Positions 5,656-12,506 of a stretch of DNA of 18,671 bases are shown one piece after another. The notes below the pieces were generated by a model, which did not search any database, was not told where the DNA came from, and saw nothing but the letters and a program-made list of their open reading frames with translations. This DNA is from an uncultured Collinsella sp. (GTDB lineage: Bacteria; Actinomycetota; Coriobacteriia; Coriobacteriales; Coriobacteriaceae), in contig CAUAAZ010000039.1 of assembly GCA_958427145.1 (NCBI GenBank), positions 1-18,671 on the forward strand, written 5' to 3'. A program made the translations under genes and the position numbers. How positions within the stretch are numbered: the stretch's first letter is position 1; each line of letters begins with the position of its first letter.

Positions 5656-8486
5656 TGGCTGCCAAACTCATCGATCTTTCCTTTACGCTCAACGGCCGCA
5701 AAGTCAAGGTTCAGATTGCCCCCGACACCATGCTCTTTGCGTTGCTGCGAGAGCAGGGTTGCGCGTCGGTGCGCTGCGCCTGCGAGACCACCAACTGCGG
5801 CCTGTGTACGGTGTGGCTCGACGGCGATCCGGTGCTGAGCTGCTCGGTTCCCGCCGCTCGTGCTGAGGGCCACGCCATCACCACGCTCGAGGGCCTTAAG
5901 GCCGAGTCCGAGGCACTGGCCCGTGCGATGGCTGCCGAAGGTGCCGAGCAGTGCGGTTTTTGCGCCCCCGGCCTTATTATGAACGTGCTGGCGCTCGCCC
6001 GCGCCGCCAAGGAGGACCCAAGCCTCGTCGCCACGCGCGAGGAGCTCTCGCGCCAGCTCGCCGGCAACCTCTGCCGTTGCAGCGGCTACGAGAGCCAGCT
6101 GCGCGCCATCGTCCGCTTTCTCAACGAGTCCGGCGTGCAGGTGGGCTTCGAGATGCCCGAGCTGCCGGTCAATAACACCAGCTCCGACGGTGTCGCGTAC
6201 AAGCAGATTACTCATAAGCAGCCCAAGAAGGACTCGAAGGCGCTGCTCGAGGGACGTCCCGTCTACACGGGCGACCTGGTGCCTGCCGGTGCTCTGATCG
6301 TCAAGCTCAAACGCAGCCCGTATGCCCGCGCCAAGATCCGCTCCATCGATACGTCGCGCGCCCTGAAGGTGCCCGGTGTGGTGGGCGTCTACACCTACGA
6401 GGACGTGCCCCAGCGTCGCTTTACCATTGCCGGTCAGAGCTATCCGCAGCCGAGTCCCTACGACCGCCTGATTCTCGAGAACCTCGTCCGTTACCAAAAC
6501 GAGGAGGTGGCGATTGTCGCCGCCGAGACCGAGGAGGCCGCCGACAAGGCGCTCAAGCTCATCAAGGTCGACTACGAGGTGCTCGAGCCGCTGCTCGACT
6601 TTACCCAGGCACTCGATAACGACATCGTGGTCCACCCCGAGGGCGACGTGACCTTTATGTTCCCGCAGGGCGGCGATGTTTCGCGCAACCTGGTTTGCAG
6701 CGGTACCAGCGATTTTGGCGACTTGGACGAGGCCTTCGCCCAGAGTGACATCGTCTTCACCCGCGCCTACACCAGCCAGGCCACGCAGACCGCGCCCATG
6801 GAGACCTTCCGCGCCTTCGCGACGACCGACGCGTTCGGGCGCATCTCGGTGACCACCTCTACGCAGGTGCCCTTCCACGTGCGCCGCATGGTCGCTCAGT
6901 CGCTCGACATCCCGCAGTCGCAGGTGCAGGTCATTAAGCCGCGCATCGGCGGCGGTTTTGGCTCCAAGCAGACGGGCTGCTGCGAGATCTTCGTGGCGTT
7001 CGTCACCCAGCAGACCGGCCGTCCGAGCTATTGCTGCTACACCCGCGAGGAGACCATCACTGCAGGCAACTCGCGTCACCAGATGCAGATGACCGTTAAG
7101 CTGGGCGCCATGAACGACGGCACTATCACGGCCATCGACCTGCACACACTGTCCAACGCCGGCGCGTACGGCGAGCACGCTACCACGACGATCGGCCTCT
7201 CGGGTCACAAGAGCCTGCCCATCTACAACCACGTGAAGGCGAGCCGCTTTAGCTGGGACGCCGTCTACACCAACACCAACCGCGGCGGCGCGTATCGCGG
7301 CTACGGTGCCACCCAGGGCCAGTTTGCCGTGGAGAGCGCCGTCAACGAGCTCGCCGACATGCTGCACATGGACCCTGCCGACCTGCGCCTTAAGAACATC
7401 GTGCGCGAGGGCGAGGTCATGCCGCAGTACTACAACGAGAAGCTCAACGCCTGCGCGCTCGACCGCTGCCTGCTGCGCGCGATGGACATGATCGGCTGGC
7501 GCGACAAGCCGCTGGCCGTGGACCTGGGCGACCGCGTGCGCGCCCTGGGCTGCGCGCTCACCATGCAGGGCTCGGGCATTTCCAACGTGGACATCGCCGG
7601 CATCGATATGCGCCTGGAAGAGGACGGCTTCATTACCATCGGCACCGGCGCCACCGATAACGGCATGGGCGTCGATACGATCCTGGCGCAGATTGCCGCC
7701 GAGGAGCTGGGCGTGGAGAGCTCGCTGATCGTGGTGCGCGGCGTGGACACCGATGTGTCGCCGTTCGACGCCGGTTCGTACGCGAGCTCGGGTACGTACG
7801 TGACGGGCCTTGCCGCCAAGAACGCCGCGACCGAGCTGCGCGAGAAGATTTGCGCCAAGGCTGCCCAGATGTGGGATGTGGACGTCGCCGACGTGGTCTT
7901 CGATGGCCAGTACGTTCGCCTGTCCGACGAGCGCGCCGCGCGCGAGCAGAACCGCTACCTCACGCTGCGCGACTTTGCCAACCTGTGCGTCAAGAACATC
8001 GCGGGCGGCGACGCGCTCACCTCGCATGCCTCTGCCTGCCTGCCCGTTTCGCCTCCGCCGTTTATGGCCGGCATTGCCGAGGTCGAGGTCGACAAGGCCA
8101 CCGGCAAGGTGACTGTGGTGGACTATGCGGCGGCTGTGGACTGCGGCACTGTGATCAACGAGGCGCTCGCGCGCGTCCAGGCTGAGGGCGGCATTGCCCA
8201 GGGTATCGGTCATGCGCTCTACGAGATCGTCGAGCACGACGACCGCGGTCGCCTGCGCACCGGCAACTTTATGAGTTACAAGCTGCCCACGCGCCTGGAT
8301 ATCGGCAGCATTCGCGTGGCCTTTGAGCCGAGCTACGAGCCGACGGGTCCGTTTGGTGCCAAGTCGATCGGCGAGGTCGTCATCAACACGCCGCTCGCCG
8401 CCGTTGCCTCGGCCGTGGCACACGCTACCGGACATCAGGTTCGCTCGCTGCCGATCACGCCCGAGAAGGCCCTGCTGGGGGAGTAG
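5655..8486 (+). CDS. Molybdenum hydroxylase, fused [2Fe-2S] and molybdopterin subunit (XdhD-like)
   Basis: A 943-residue fusion similar in size and layout to E. coli XdhD (956). Residues 1-~160 are the iron-sulfur part: C43, C48, C51 and C63 for the plant-ferredoxin-type cluster, and C101, C104, C141 and C143 for the second cluster. From ~190 to the end is the molybdopterin part, with APMETFRAF (~378), GGGFGSK (~432), GAYRGYG (~544) and GAKSIGE, whose E907 aligns with the catalytic Glu of xanthine dehydrogenases. The family hydroxylates purines or other N-heterocycles using water; the substrate cannot be read from sequence. Coupled to the FAD subunit (ATG overlaps its TAA). The XdhD-like fusion and the DUF3343 gene nearby suggest a selenium-dependent hydroxylase, which is inference. 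Ends before an intrinsic terminator. Confidence 0.92.
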   Translation: MAAKLIDLSFTLNGRKVKVQIAPDTMLFALLREQGCASVRCACETTNCGLCTVWLDGDPVLSCSVPAARAEGHAITTLEGLKAESEALARAMAAEGAEQCGFCAPGLIMNVLALARAAKEDPSLVATREELSRQLAGNLCRCSGYESQLRAIVRFLNESGVQVGFEMPELPVNNTSSDGVAYKQITHKQPKKDSKALLEGRPVYTGDLVPAGALIVKLKRSPYARAKIRSIDTSRALKVPGVVGVYTYEDVPQRRFTIAGQSYPQPSPYDRLILENLVRYQNEEVAIVAAETEEAADKALKLIKVDYEVLEPLLDFTQALDNDIVVHPEGDVTFMFPQGGDVSRNLVCSGTSDFGDLDEAFAQSDIVFTRAYTSQATQTAPMETFRAFATTDAFGRISVTTSTQVPFHVRRMVAQSLDIPQSQVQVIKPRIGGGFGSKQTGCCEIFVAFVTQQTGRPSYCCYTREETITAGNSRHQMQMTVKLGAMNDGTITAIDLHTLSNAGAYGEHATTTIGLSGHKSLPIYNHVKASRFSWDAVYTNTNRGGAYRGYGATQGQFAVESAVNELADMLHMDPADLRLKNIVREGEVMPQYYNEKLNACALDRCLLRAMDMIGWRDKPLAVDLGDRVRALGCALTMQGSGISNVDIAGIDMRLEEDGFITIGTGATDNGMGVDTILAQIAAEELGVESSLIVVRGVDTDVSPFDAGSYASSGTYVTGLAAKNAATELREKICAKAAQMWDVDVADVVFDGQYVRLSDERAAREQNRYLTLRDFANLCVKNIAGGDALTSHASACLPVSPPPFMAGIAEVEVDKATGKVTVVDYAAAVDCGTVINEALARVQAEGGIAQGIGHALYEIVEHDDRGRLRTGNFMSYKLPTRLDIGSIRVAFEPSYEPTGPFGAKSIGEVVINTPLAAVASAVAHATGHQVRSLPITPEKALLGE

Positions 8487-8515
8487 CGGGTCGGCGAACA
8501 AGTCGTAATGGGCGG

Positions 8516-8540
8516 GGCGGGGCAACTCGTCCCGCCTTTT
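8516..8540 (+). terminator. Intrinsic terminator after the hydroxylase operon
   Basis: GGCGGG (8516-8521) pairs with CCCGCC (8531-8536) around a 9-base loop, followed by TTTT. It lies about 30 bases after the hydroxylase stop codon and separates that operon from the tRNA gene. Confidence 0.7.
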
Positions 8541-8626
8541 GCACTCGTGGTGAGGTCGTGAGTCTGTAAAACGTGTGCGTGCGCTTGTCGCTCGTATCTG
8601 CTATCATTCCTAATCTGTGCGCTCAT

Positions 8627-8710
8627 GCGGGCGTGGCGGAATTGGTAGACGCGCCAGATTTAGGTTCTGGTGGGATTCCCGTGAAGGTTCGAGTCCTTTC
8701 GCCCGCACCA
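8627..8710 (+). tRNA. tRNA-Leu (anticodon UAG)
   Basis: A full class II tRNA cloverleaf. The acceptor GCGGGCG (8627-8633) pairs with CGCCCGC (8700-8706), followed by A and an encoded CCA. The anticodon stem CCAGA/TCTGG (8654-8658, 8666-8670) encloses loop TTTAGGT with anticodon TAG at 8661-8663. The long variable arm (TGGGATTCCCGT region) and T-arm GGTTCGAGTCC are as expected for tRNA-Leu. It reads CUN leucine codons, chiefly CUA and CUG. Confidence 0.97.
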
Positions 8711-8801
8711 TCGCACCTGCGTCGGCCTTGGCCGTCGCGACACTTTGTTGCATAAAGGTACCAGCACCTCAGATAAGCTGGGCAGTATGAGGAGGAACGT
8801 G

Positions 8802-10100
8802 TTGAACATCACCGCTTCTGACGTCAAGGACGCCAAGCTCACCGCTACGGTCACCATCCCGGCCGCCGACGTCGACGCCGCGATCAAGAAGGCCTACAAG
8901 GACACCGCCAAGAAGTACCGCTTCCCGGGCTTCCGTGCCGGTAAGGCTCCCCGTCCGGTCATCGATTCCGCTCTTGGCGCCGAGGCTACCCTCGCTCAGG
9001 CCACCAACGACCTGATCGCCGCCAACGAGCCCGCCGTCCTCAACGAGCTGGACATCGTCCCCACCAAGAACGGTGACTACAAGGAGCTCGACCTCGCCAA
9101 GGATCACGAGGACTACACCTACACCGTCGAGTTCTCCCTGCGTCCCGCTGCCGAGCTCTCCTCCTTCGACGCTGTCGAGATCGAGATGCCCCCTGCGGAG
9201 GTCACCGAGTCCGAGATCAACAACCAGGTTGAGATGCTCCTCAACTACCGTGCCACCTTCGAGGACGTCGAGGGTCGTGCCGTCGAGGCCGAGGACTACG
9301 TCACCGTCGACCTCAAGGCCGTCGAGAACGCCGACAACTTTGCCGCCGAGGGCCGCATGCTCATCGCCGGTAGCGACAGCAACCCCAAGGAGTTCAACGA
9401 GGCCCTGATCGGTGCCAACGTTGAAGACGTCAAGACCGTCACCTGGACCGACGAGGTCGAGGAGGGCGAGGAGGCCGAGACCCACACCGTCGAGGTCACC
9501 GTCAAGGGCATCAAGGTCCGCAACACCCCCGAGCTCACCGACGAGCTCGTCAAGTCCGACTTTGGCTTTGACAGCATCGACGCTATGCGCGACGCCATCA
9601 AGATCGAGATCGAGCAGGACAAGGCTTCCCGCCTGCCGGCCGAGAAGGAGAACCGTTGCGTCTCCGCTCTCGCCGAGCGCCTGCAGCTCGACGAGATGGA
9701 CGCCGACTACGAGCAGTCCGTCTTTGAGGAGCTTGGCCAGAACTTCCTGTCCAACCTCGCTGCTCGCGGCATGACGCTCGACACCTGGCTGCCCGCTTCC
9801 GGCCTGACCATGGAGCAGTTCATCGGCGACCTGCACAAGCAGGCCAACGACGTTGCCCGCGAGTCCCTGGCTCTGGACGCCCTCGCCCGTGAGCTCAAGA
9901 TCGAGGTCACCGAGGACGACGTCAACGCGGAGTTCGAGAAGGCCGGCGTCAAGGACGTCGAGGCTTCCAAGGCCGAGTTCATCGCTGATGGCCGCATGCC
10001 TGCTGTCCGCGAGTCCATCCGTCGCTCCAAGGCCGTCGACCACCTGGTCGAGAACGCCAAGGTGACCGAGGTCGACGAGACCGCCAAGGACGCCGAGTAA
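8802..10100 (+). CDS. tig: Trigger factor, ribosome-associated chaperone and peptidyl-prolyl isomerase
   Basis: A 432-residue protein, the same length as E. coli trigger factor. It binds the ribosome exit tunnel and shields nascent chains. The N-terminal domain carries the ribosome-binding signature FPGFRAGKAP (41-50). The FKBP-like isomerase domain spans about 145-230, and a helical C-terminal arm domain follows, rich in Glu, Lys and Ala. The start is unusual: AGGAGG (8790-8795) lies 6 bases before TTG 8802 and only 3 before GTG 8799, so TTG is favoured; ATG 8787 would overlap the ribosome-binding site and is unlikely. Codon use is extremely C-biased, implying high expression. clpP and clpX follow, the classical tig-clpP-clpX order. 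Confidence 0.94.
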   Translation: MNITASDVKDAKLTATVTIPAADVDAAIKKAYKDTAKKYRFPGFRAGKAPRPVIDSALGAEATLAQATNDLIAANEPAVLNELDIVPTKNGDYKELDLAKDHEDYTYTVEFSLRPAAELSSFDAVEIEMPPAEVTESEINNQVEMLLNYRATFEDVEGRAVEAEDYVTVDLKAVENADNFAAEGRMLIAGSDSNPKEFNEALIGANVEDVKTVTWTDEVEEGEEAETHTVEVTVKGIKVRNTPELTDELVKSDFGFDSIDAMRDAIKIEIEQDKASRLPAEKENRCVSALAERLQLDEMDADYEQSVFEELGQNFLSNLAARGMTLDTWLPASGLTMEQFIGDLHKQANDVARESLALDALARELKIEVTEDDVNAEFEKAGVKDVEASKAEFIADGRMPAVRESIRRSKAVDHLVENAKVTEVDETAKDAE

Positions 10101-10176
10101 TTCTCGCCACCTTGCCCGCGAGCGCATGCGTGCGCCCGTGATGGGGTAAAGTTATACACCGGTTATCCGGTTGCTT

Positions 10177-10220
10177 CGTACGGTGCCAGCCAATGCATAG
10201 CATGCGGGCACCGTACGTTT
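10177..10220 (+). terminator. Hairpin between tig and clpP, probable terminator
   Basis: CGTACGGTGCC (10177-10187) pairs perfectly with GGCACCGTACG (10207-10217), followed by TTTATCT. The 19-base loop holds a further GCAT/ATGC complementarity. The T-tract is short, so termination may be partial; it separates tig from clpP, which begins 44 bases later. Confidence 0.6.
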
Positions 10221-10263
10221 ATCTAGAACCAATTTGGTCCGCAAGAGAGAAATGGAGATGCGT

Positions 10264-10884
10264 ATGATCGCTAAGTTCGAATCCGCCCTCGTGCCATACG
10301 TTATCGAGCAGACGCCGCGCGGCGAGCGCAGCTACGATATCTATTCGCGCCTGCTCAACGACCGCATCATCTTTTTGGGCGAGGAGATCAACTCCGTCAG
10401 CGCCAACCTGGTCGTTGCCCAACTGCTGCATCTTGAGAGCCAGGATGCCGAGAAGGATATCTCGCTCTACATCAATTCGCCCGGTGGCGAGGTTTACTCC
10501 GGCCTGGCGATTCTTGACACCATGAACTTCATCAAGCCGCAGGTCTCCACCATCTGCGTCGGTATGGCCGCGTCCATGGCTGCCGTGCTGCTTTCGGCCG
10601 GCGCTAAGGGCAAGCGCTTCTGCCTGCCGCACTCCAAGGTCATGATTCACCAGCCCAGCGGCGGTGCCCAGGGTCAGCAAACCGAGATTGAGATCGTTGC
10701 CGAGGAGATCAAGAAGACTCGCCGCGAGCTCAACCAGATCCTGTCCGACGCCTCGGGCCAGCCCATCGAGAAGGTCCAGGCCGACACCGAGCGCGACAAT
10801 TACCTGACCGCTTCCGAGGCCCTCGACTACGGCCTGATCGACCGTATCGTCACCTCGCGCGACCTCGCCGCGAAGGACGCCTAG
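10264..10884 (+). CDS. clpP: ATP-dependent Clp protease proteolytic subunit
   Basis: A 206-residue serine peptidase that forms the tetradecameric chamber of ClpXP. The catalytic triad is visible: S104 in GMAASMAA, H129 in KVMIHQP and D178 in DTERDNY. The oligomer-handle region and substrate-binding NSPGGEVYSGLAI (71-83) are intact. I chose ATG 10264 because GGAG at 10254-10257 lies 6 bases upstream; ATG 10258 and 10252 are in frame and would add 2-4 residues. clpX begins one base after the stop codon, so the two are one operon and make the protease and its unfoldase together. Confidence 0.96.
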   Translation: MIAKFESALVPYVIEQTPRGERSYDIYSRLLNDRIIFLGEEINSVSANLVVAQLLHLESQDAEKDISLYINSPGGEVYSGLAILDTMNFIKPQVSTICVGMAASMAAVLLSAGAKGKRFCLPHSKVMIHQPSGGAQGQQTEIEIVAEEIKKTRRELNQILSDASGQPIEKVQADTERDNYLTASEALDYGLIDRIVTSRDLAAKDA

Positions 10885-10885
10885 G

Positions 10886-12295
10886 ATGGCAGGTAACATG
10901 CAGGACAACTTTGACGAGAACGGCAACCCCATCCGCTGCTCCTTCTGCGGAAAAGAGCAGGGCCAGGTCCGTCGCCTCGTAAAGGGCCCGACCAACATCT
11001 TTATCTGTGACGAGTGCGTCGCCGCCTGCTCCGAGATTCTGGAGGAGTCGCTTGCTTCGGACTTTATGGACGCCGCCCGCAACGGCAAGCTGCCGGGCTT
11101 CCTCAACGACCACGGCCAGACTGCATCCCAGCCCGCCGTGGATCCCGAGACCGAGGGCTTTGAGCTCGAGGACGACGCCCGCCAGGTCATTACGCATGTG
11201 CCGACGCCGCACGAGATCTATGACGAGCTTTCGGCCTATGTTATGGGCCAGGAGGACGCCAAGCGTGCCATGTCGGTTGCCGTGTACAACCATTACCGCC
11301 GCGTGATCGAGGGTGGCGCTGCGCTTTCGGCCTTTGACGACGGCTTGGACTCGCAGCTCGACAATGATATGGACGAGGTAGAGCTCGCCAAGTCCAACAT
11401 TTTGCTGCTCGGTCCCACCGGTACCGGTAAGACGCTGCTCGCCCAGACGCTCGCACGTATCCTCGAGGTGCCGTTTGCCATCGCCGACGCCACCGCGCTC
11501 ACCGAGGCCGGTTACGTGGGCGAGGATGTGGAGAACATCCTGCTCAAGCTCATCAATGCCGCCGATGGCGATATTGAGCGCGCGCAGGTCGGCATTATCT
11601 ACGTGGACGAGATCGACAAGATCGCCCGCAAGGCCGAGAACCTCTCCATCACCCGCGATGTTTCGGGCGAGGGCGTTCAGCAGGCGCTGCTTAAGATTCT
11701 TGAAGGTACGGTGGCAAGCGTTCCGCCCACCGGCGGCCGCAAGCATCCCCAGCAGGAGCTGCTGCAGATCGATACGACCAACATCCTGTTTATCTGCGGC
11801 GGTGCCTTTGTGGGTCTGGACAAGATCATCGCCGACCGCGTGGGCAACAAGGGCGTGGGCTTTAACTCCGAGATCGCCGGCCCCACCTCGGTCGACGAGA
11901 ACGACCTGCTGCGCCAGGTGCTCCCGCAGGACCTCAACGCCTTTGGCATGATCCCCGAGTTTGTGGGACGTACGCCCGTCGTCACCCAGACGCAGGCGCT
12001 CGACGAGGACGACCTGGTGTCGATCCTGACCGAGCCCAAGAACGCCGTGGTGCGTCAGTACCGCAAGATGTTCCAGCTCGAGGACGTTGAGCTCGAGTTT
12101 GAGGATGCCGCCCTGCACGAGATCGCCCGCATGGCGCTCGCCCGCAAGACCGGCGCCCGCGGCCTGCGTTCCATCTGCGAGGACGTGTTGCAGCAGACGA
12201 TGTTCGACCTGCCCAGCGAGGAGGGCGTTTCCAAGGTCATCGTGACCGAAGCCTCCGTAAAGGGCGAAGAACAGCCCCAGCGCATCTACGGCTAA
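10886..12295 (+). CDS. clpX: Clp protease ATP-binding unfoldase ClpX
   Basis: A 469-residue AAA+ unfoldase that feeds substrates to ClpP. The N-terminal zinc-binding domain has C18, C21, C41 and C44. Walker A is GPTGTGKT (176-183), Walker B IIYVDE (237-242), the substrate-gripping pore loop GYVG (209-212), and sensor 2 is GARGLR near the C-terminus. It is about 45 residues longer than E. coli ClpX because of an acidic linker (~75-100) and an insertion before Walker A (~143-166, including FDDGLDSQLDNDMDE). The IGF-type ClpP-docking loop lies somewhere after 260 but is not obvious to me. ATG 10886 follows the clpP stop by one base; ATG 10898 is an alternative. A strong terminator follows. Confidence 0.96.
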   Translation: MAGNMQDNFDENGNPIRCSFCGKEQGQVRRLVKGPTNIFICDECVAACSEILEESLASDFMDAARNGKLPGFLNDHGQTASQPAVDPETEGFELEDDARQVITHVPTPHEIYDELSAYVMGQEDAKRAMSVAVYNHYRRVIEGGAALSAFDDGLDSQLDNDMDEVELAKSNILLLGPTGTGKTLLAQTLARILEVPFAIADATALTEAGYVGEDVENILLKLINAADGDIERAQVGIIYVDEIDKIARKAENLSITRDVSGEGVQQALLKILEGTVASVPPTGGRKHPQQELLQIDTTNILFICGGAFVGLDKIIADRVGNKGVGFNSEIAGPTSVDENDLLRQVLPQDLNAFGMIPEFVGRTPVVTQTQALDEDDLVSILTEPKNAVVRQYRKMFQLEDVELEFEDAALHEIARMALARKTGARGLRSICEDVLQQTMFDLPSEEGVSKVIVTEASVKGEEQPQRIYG

Positions 12296-12317
12296 ACCAG
12301 CCAAAAACGTGCTTGCA

Positions 12318-12355
12318 AATAGCCTCCGACCACCCGCGGTCGGAGGCTATTTTAT
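12318..12355 (+). terminator. Intrinsic terminator of clpPX
   Basis: AATAGCCTCCGACC (12318-12331) pairs perfectly with GGTCGGAGGCTATT (12338-12351) around a 6-base loop, followed by TTATATATA. It begins 22 bases after the clpX stop. Confidence 0.9.
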
Positions 12356-12446
12356 ATATACGCGATAACCCCAACTACCTGTGTTATTCTGTGTGTTTGT
12401 TTAAGCCTCAGCGAAGTCATATCAGACTGAAGGAATCGATACCTAA

Positions 12447-12486
12447 GGGGAGGAATGTAGGCTCTGGCGGGCCTACATTCCTCCCC
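12447..12486 (+). promoter_or_regulatory. Perfect 16-bp hairpin in the valS leader
   Basis: GGGGAGGAATGTAGGC (12447-12462) pairs perfectly with GCCTACATTCCTCCCC (12471-12486) around TCTGGCGG. It ends 20 bases before the valS start and just before the ribosome-binding site GGGAGAG. No T-tract follows, so it is not an intrinsic terminator, and I see no T-box specifier or TGGNACCGCG-type antiterminator. It may be a translational or stability element, or an inserted palindromic repeat. Confidence 0.7.
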
Positions 12487-12506
12487 GGCGGGACAGGGAG
12501 AGATAT

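Noticed and set aside
5652..8525. A 957-codon open frame on the minus strand opposite the hydroxylase large subunit
   Set aside because: It mirrors the codon positions of a C/G-ending gene. The translation is repetitive His/Arg/Val/Gly-rich with no recognisable domain, while the plus strand has clear cofactor motifs.
8627..8710. Integration site of a mobile element at tRNA-Leu
   Set aside because: No integrase gene and no direct copy of the tRNA 3' end was seen in the window; the neighbours are housekeeping genes.
12356..12506. T-box riboswitch in front of valS
   Set aside because: No specifier-loop layout and no TGGNACCGCG-like antiterminator sequence were seen; only a simple perfect hairpin is present.
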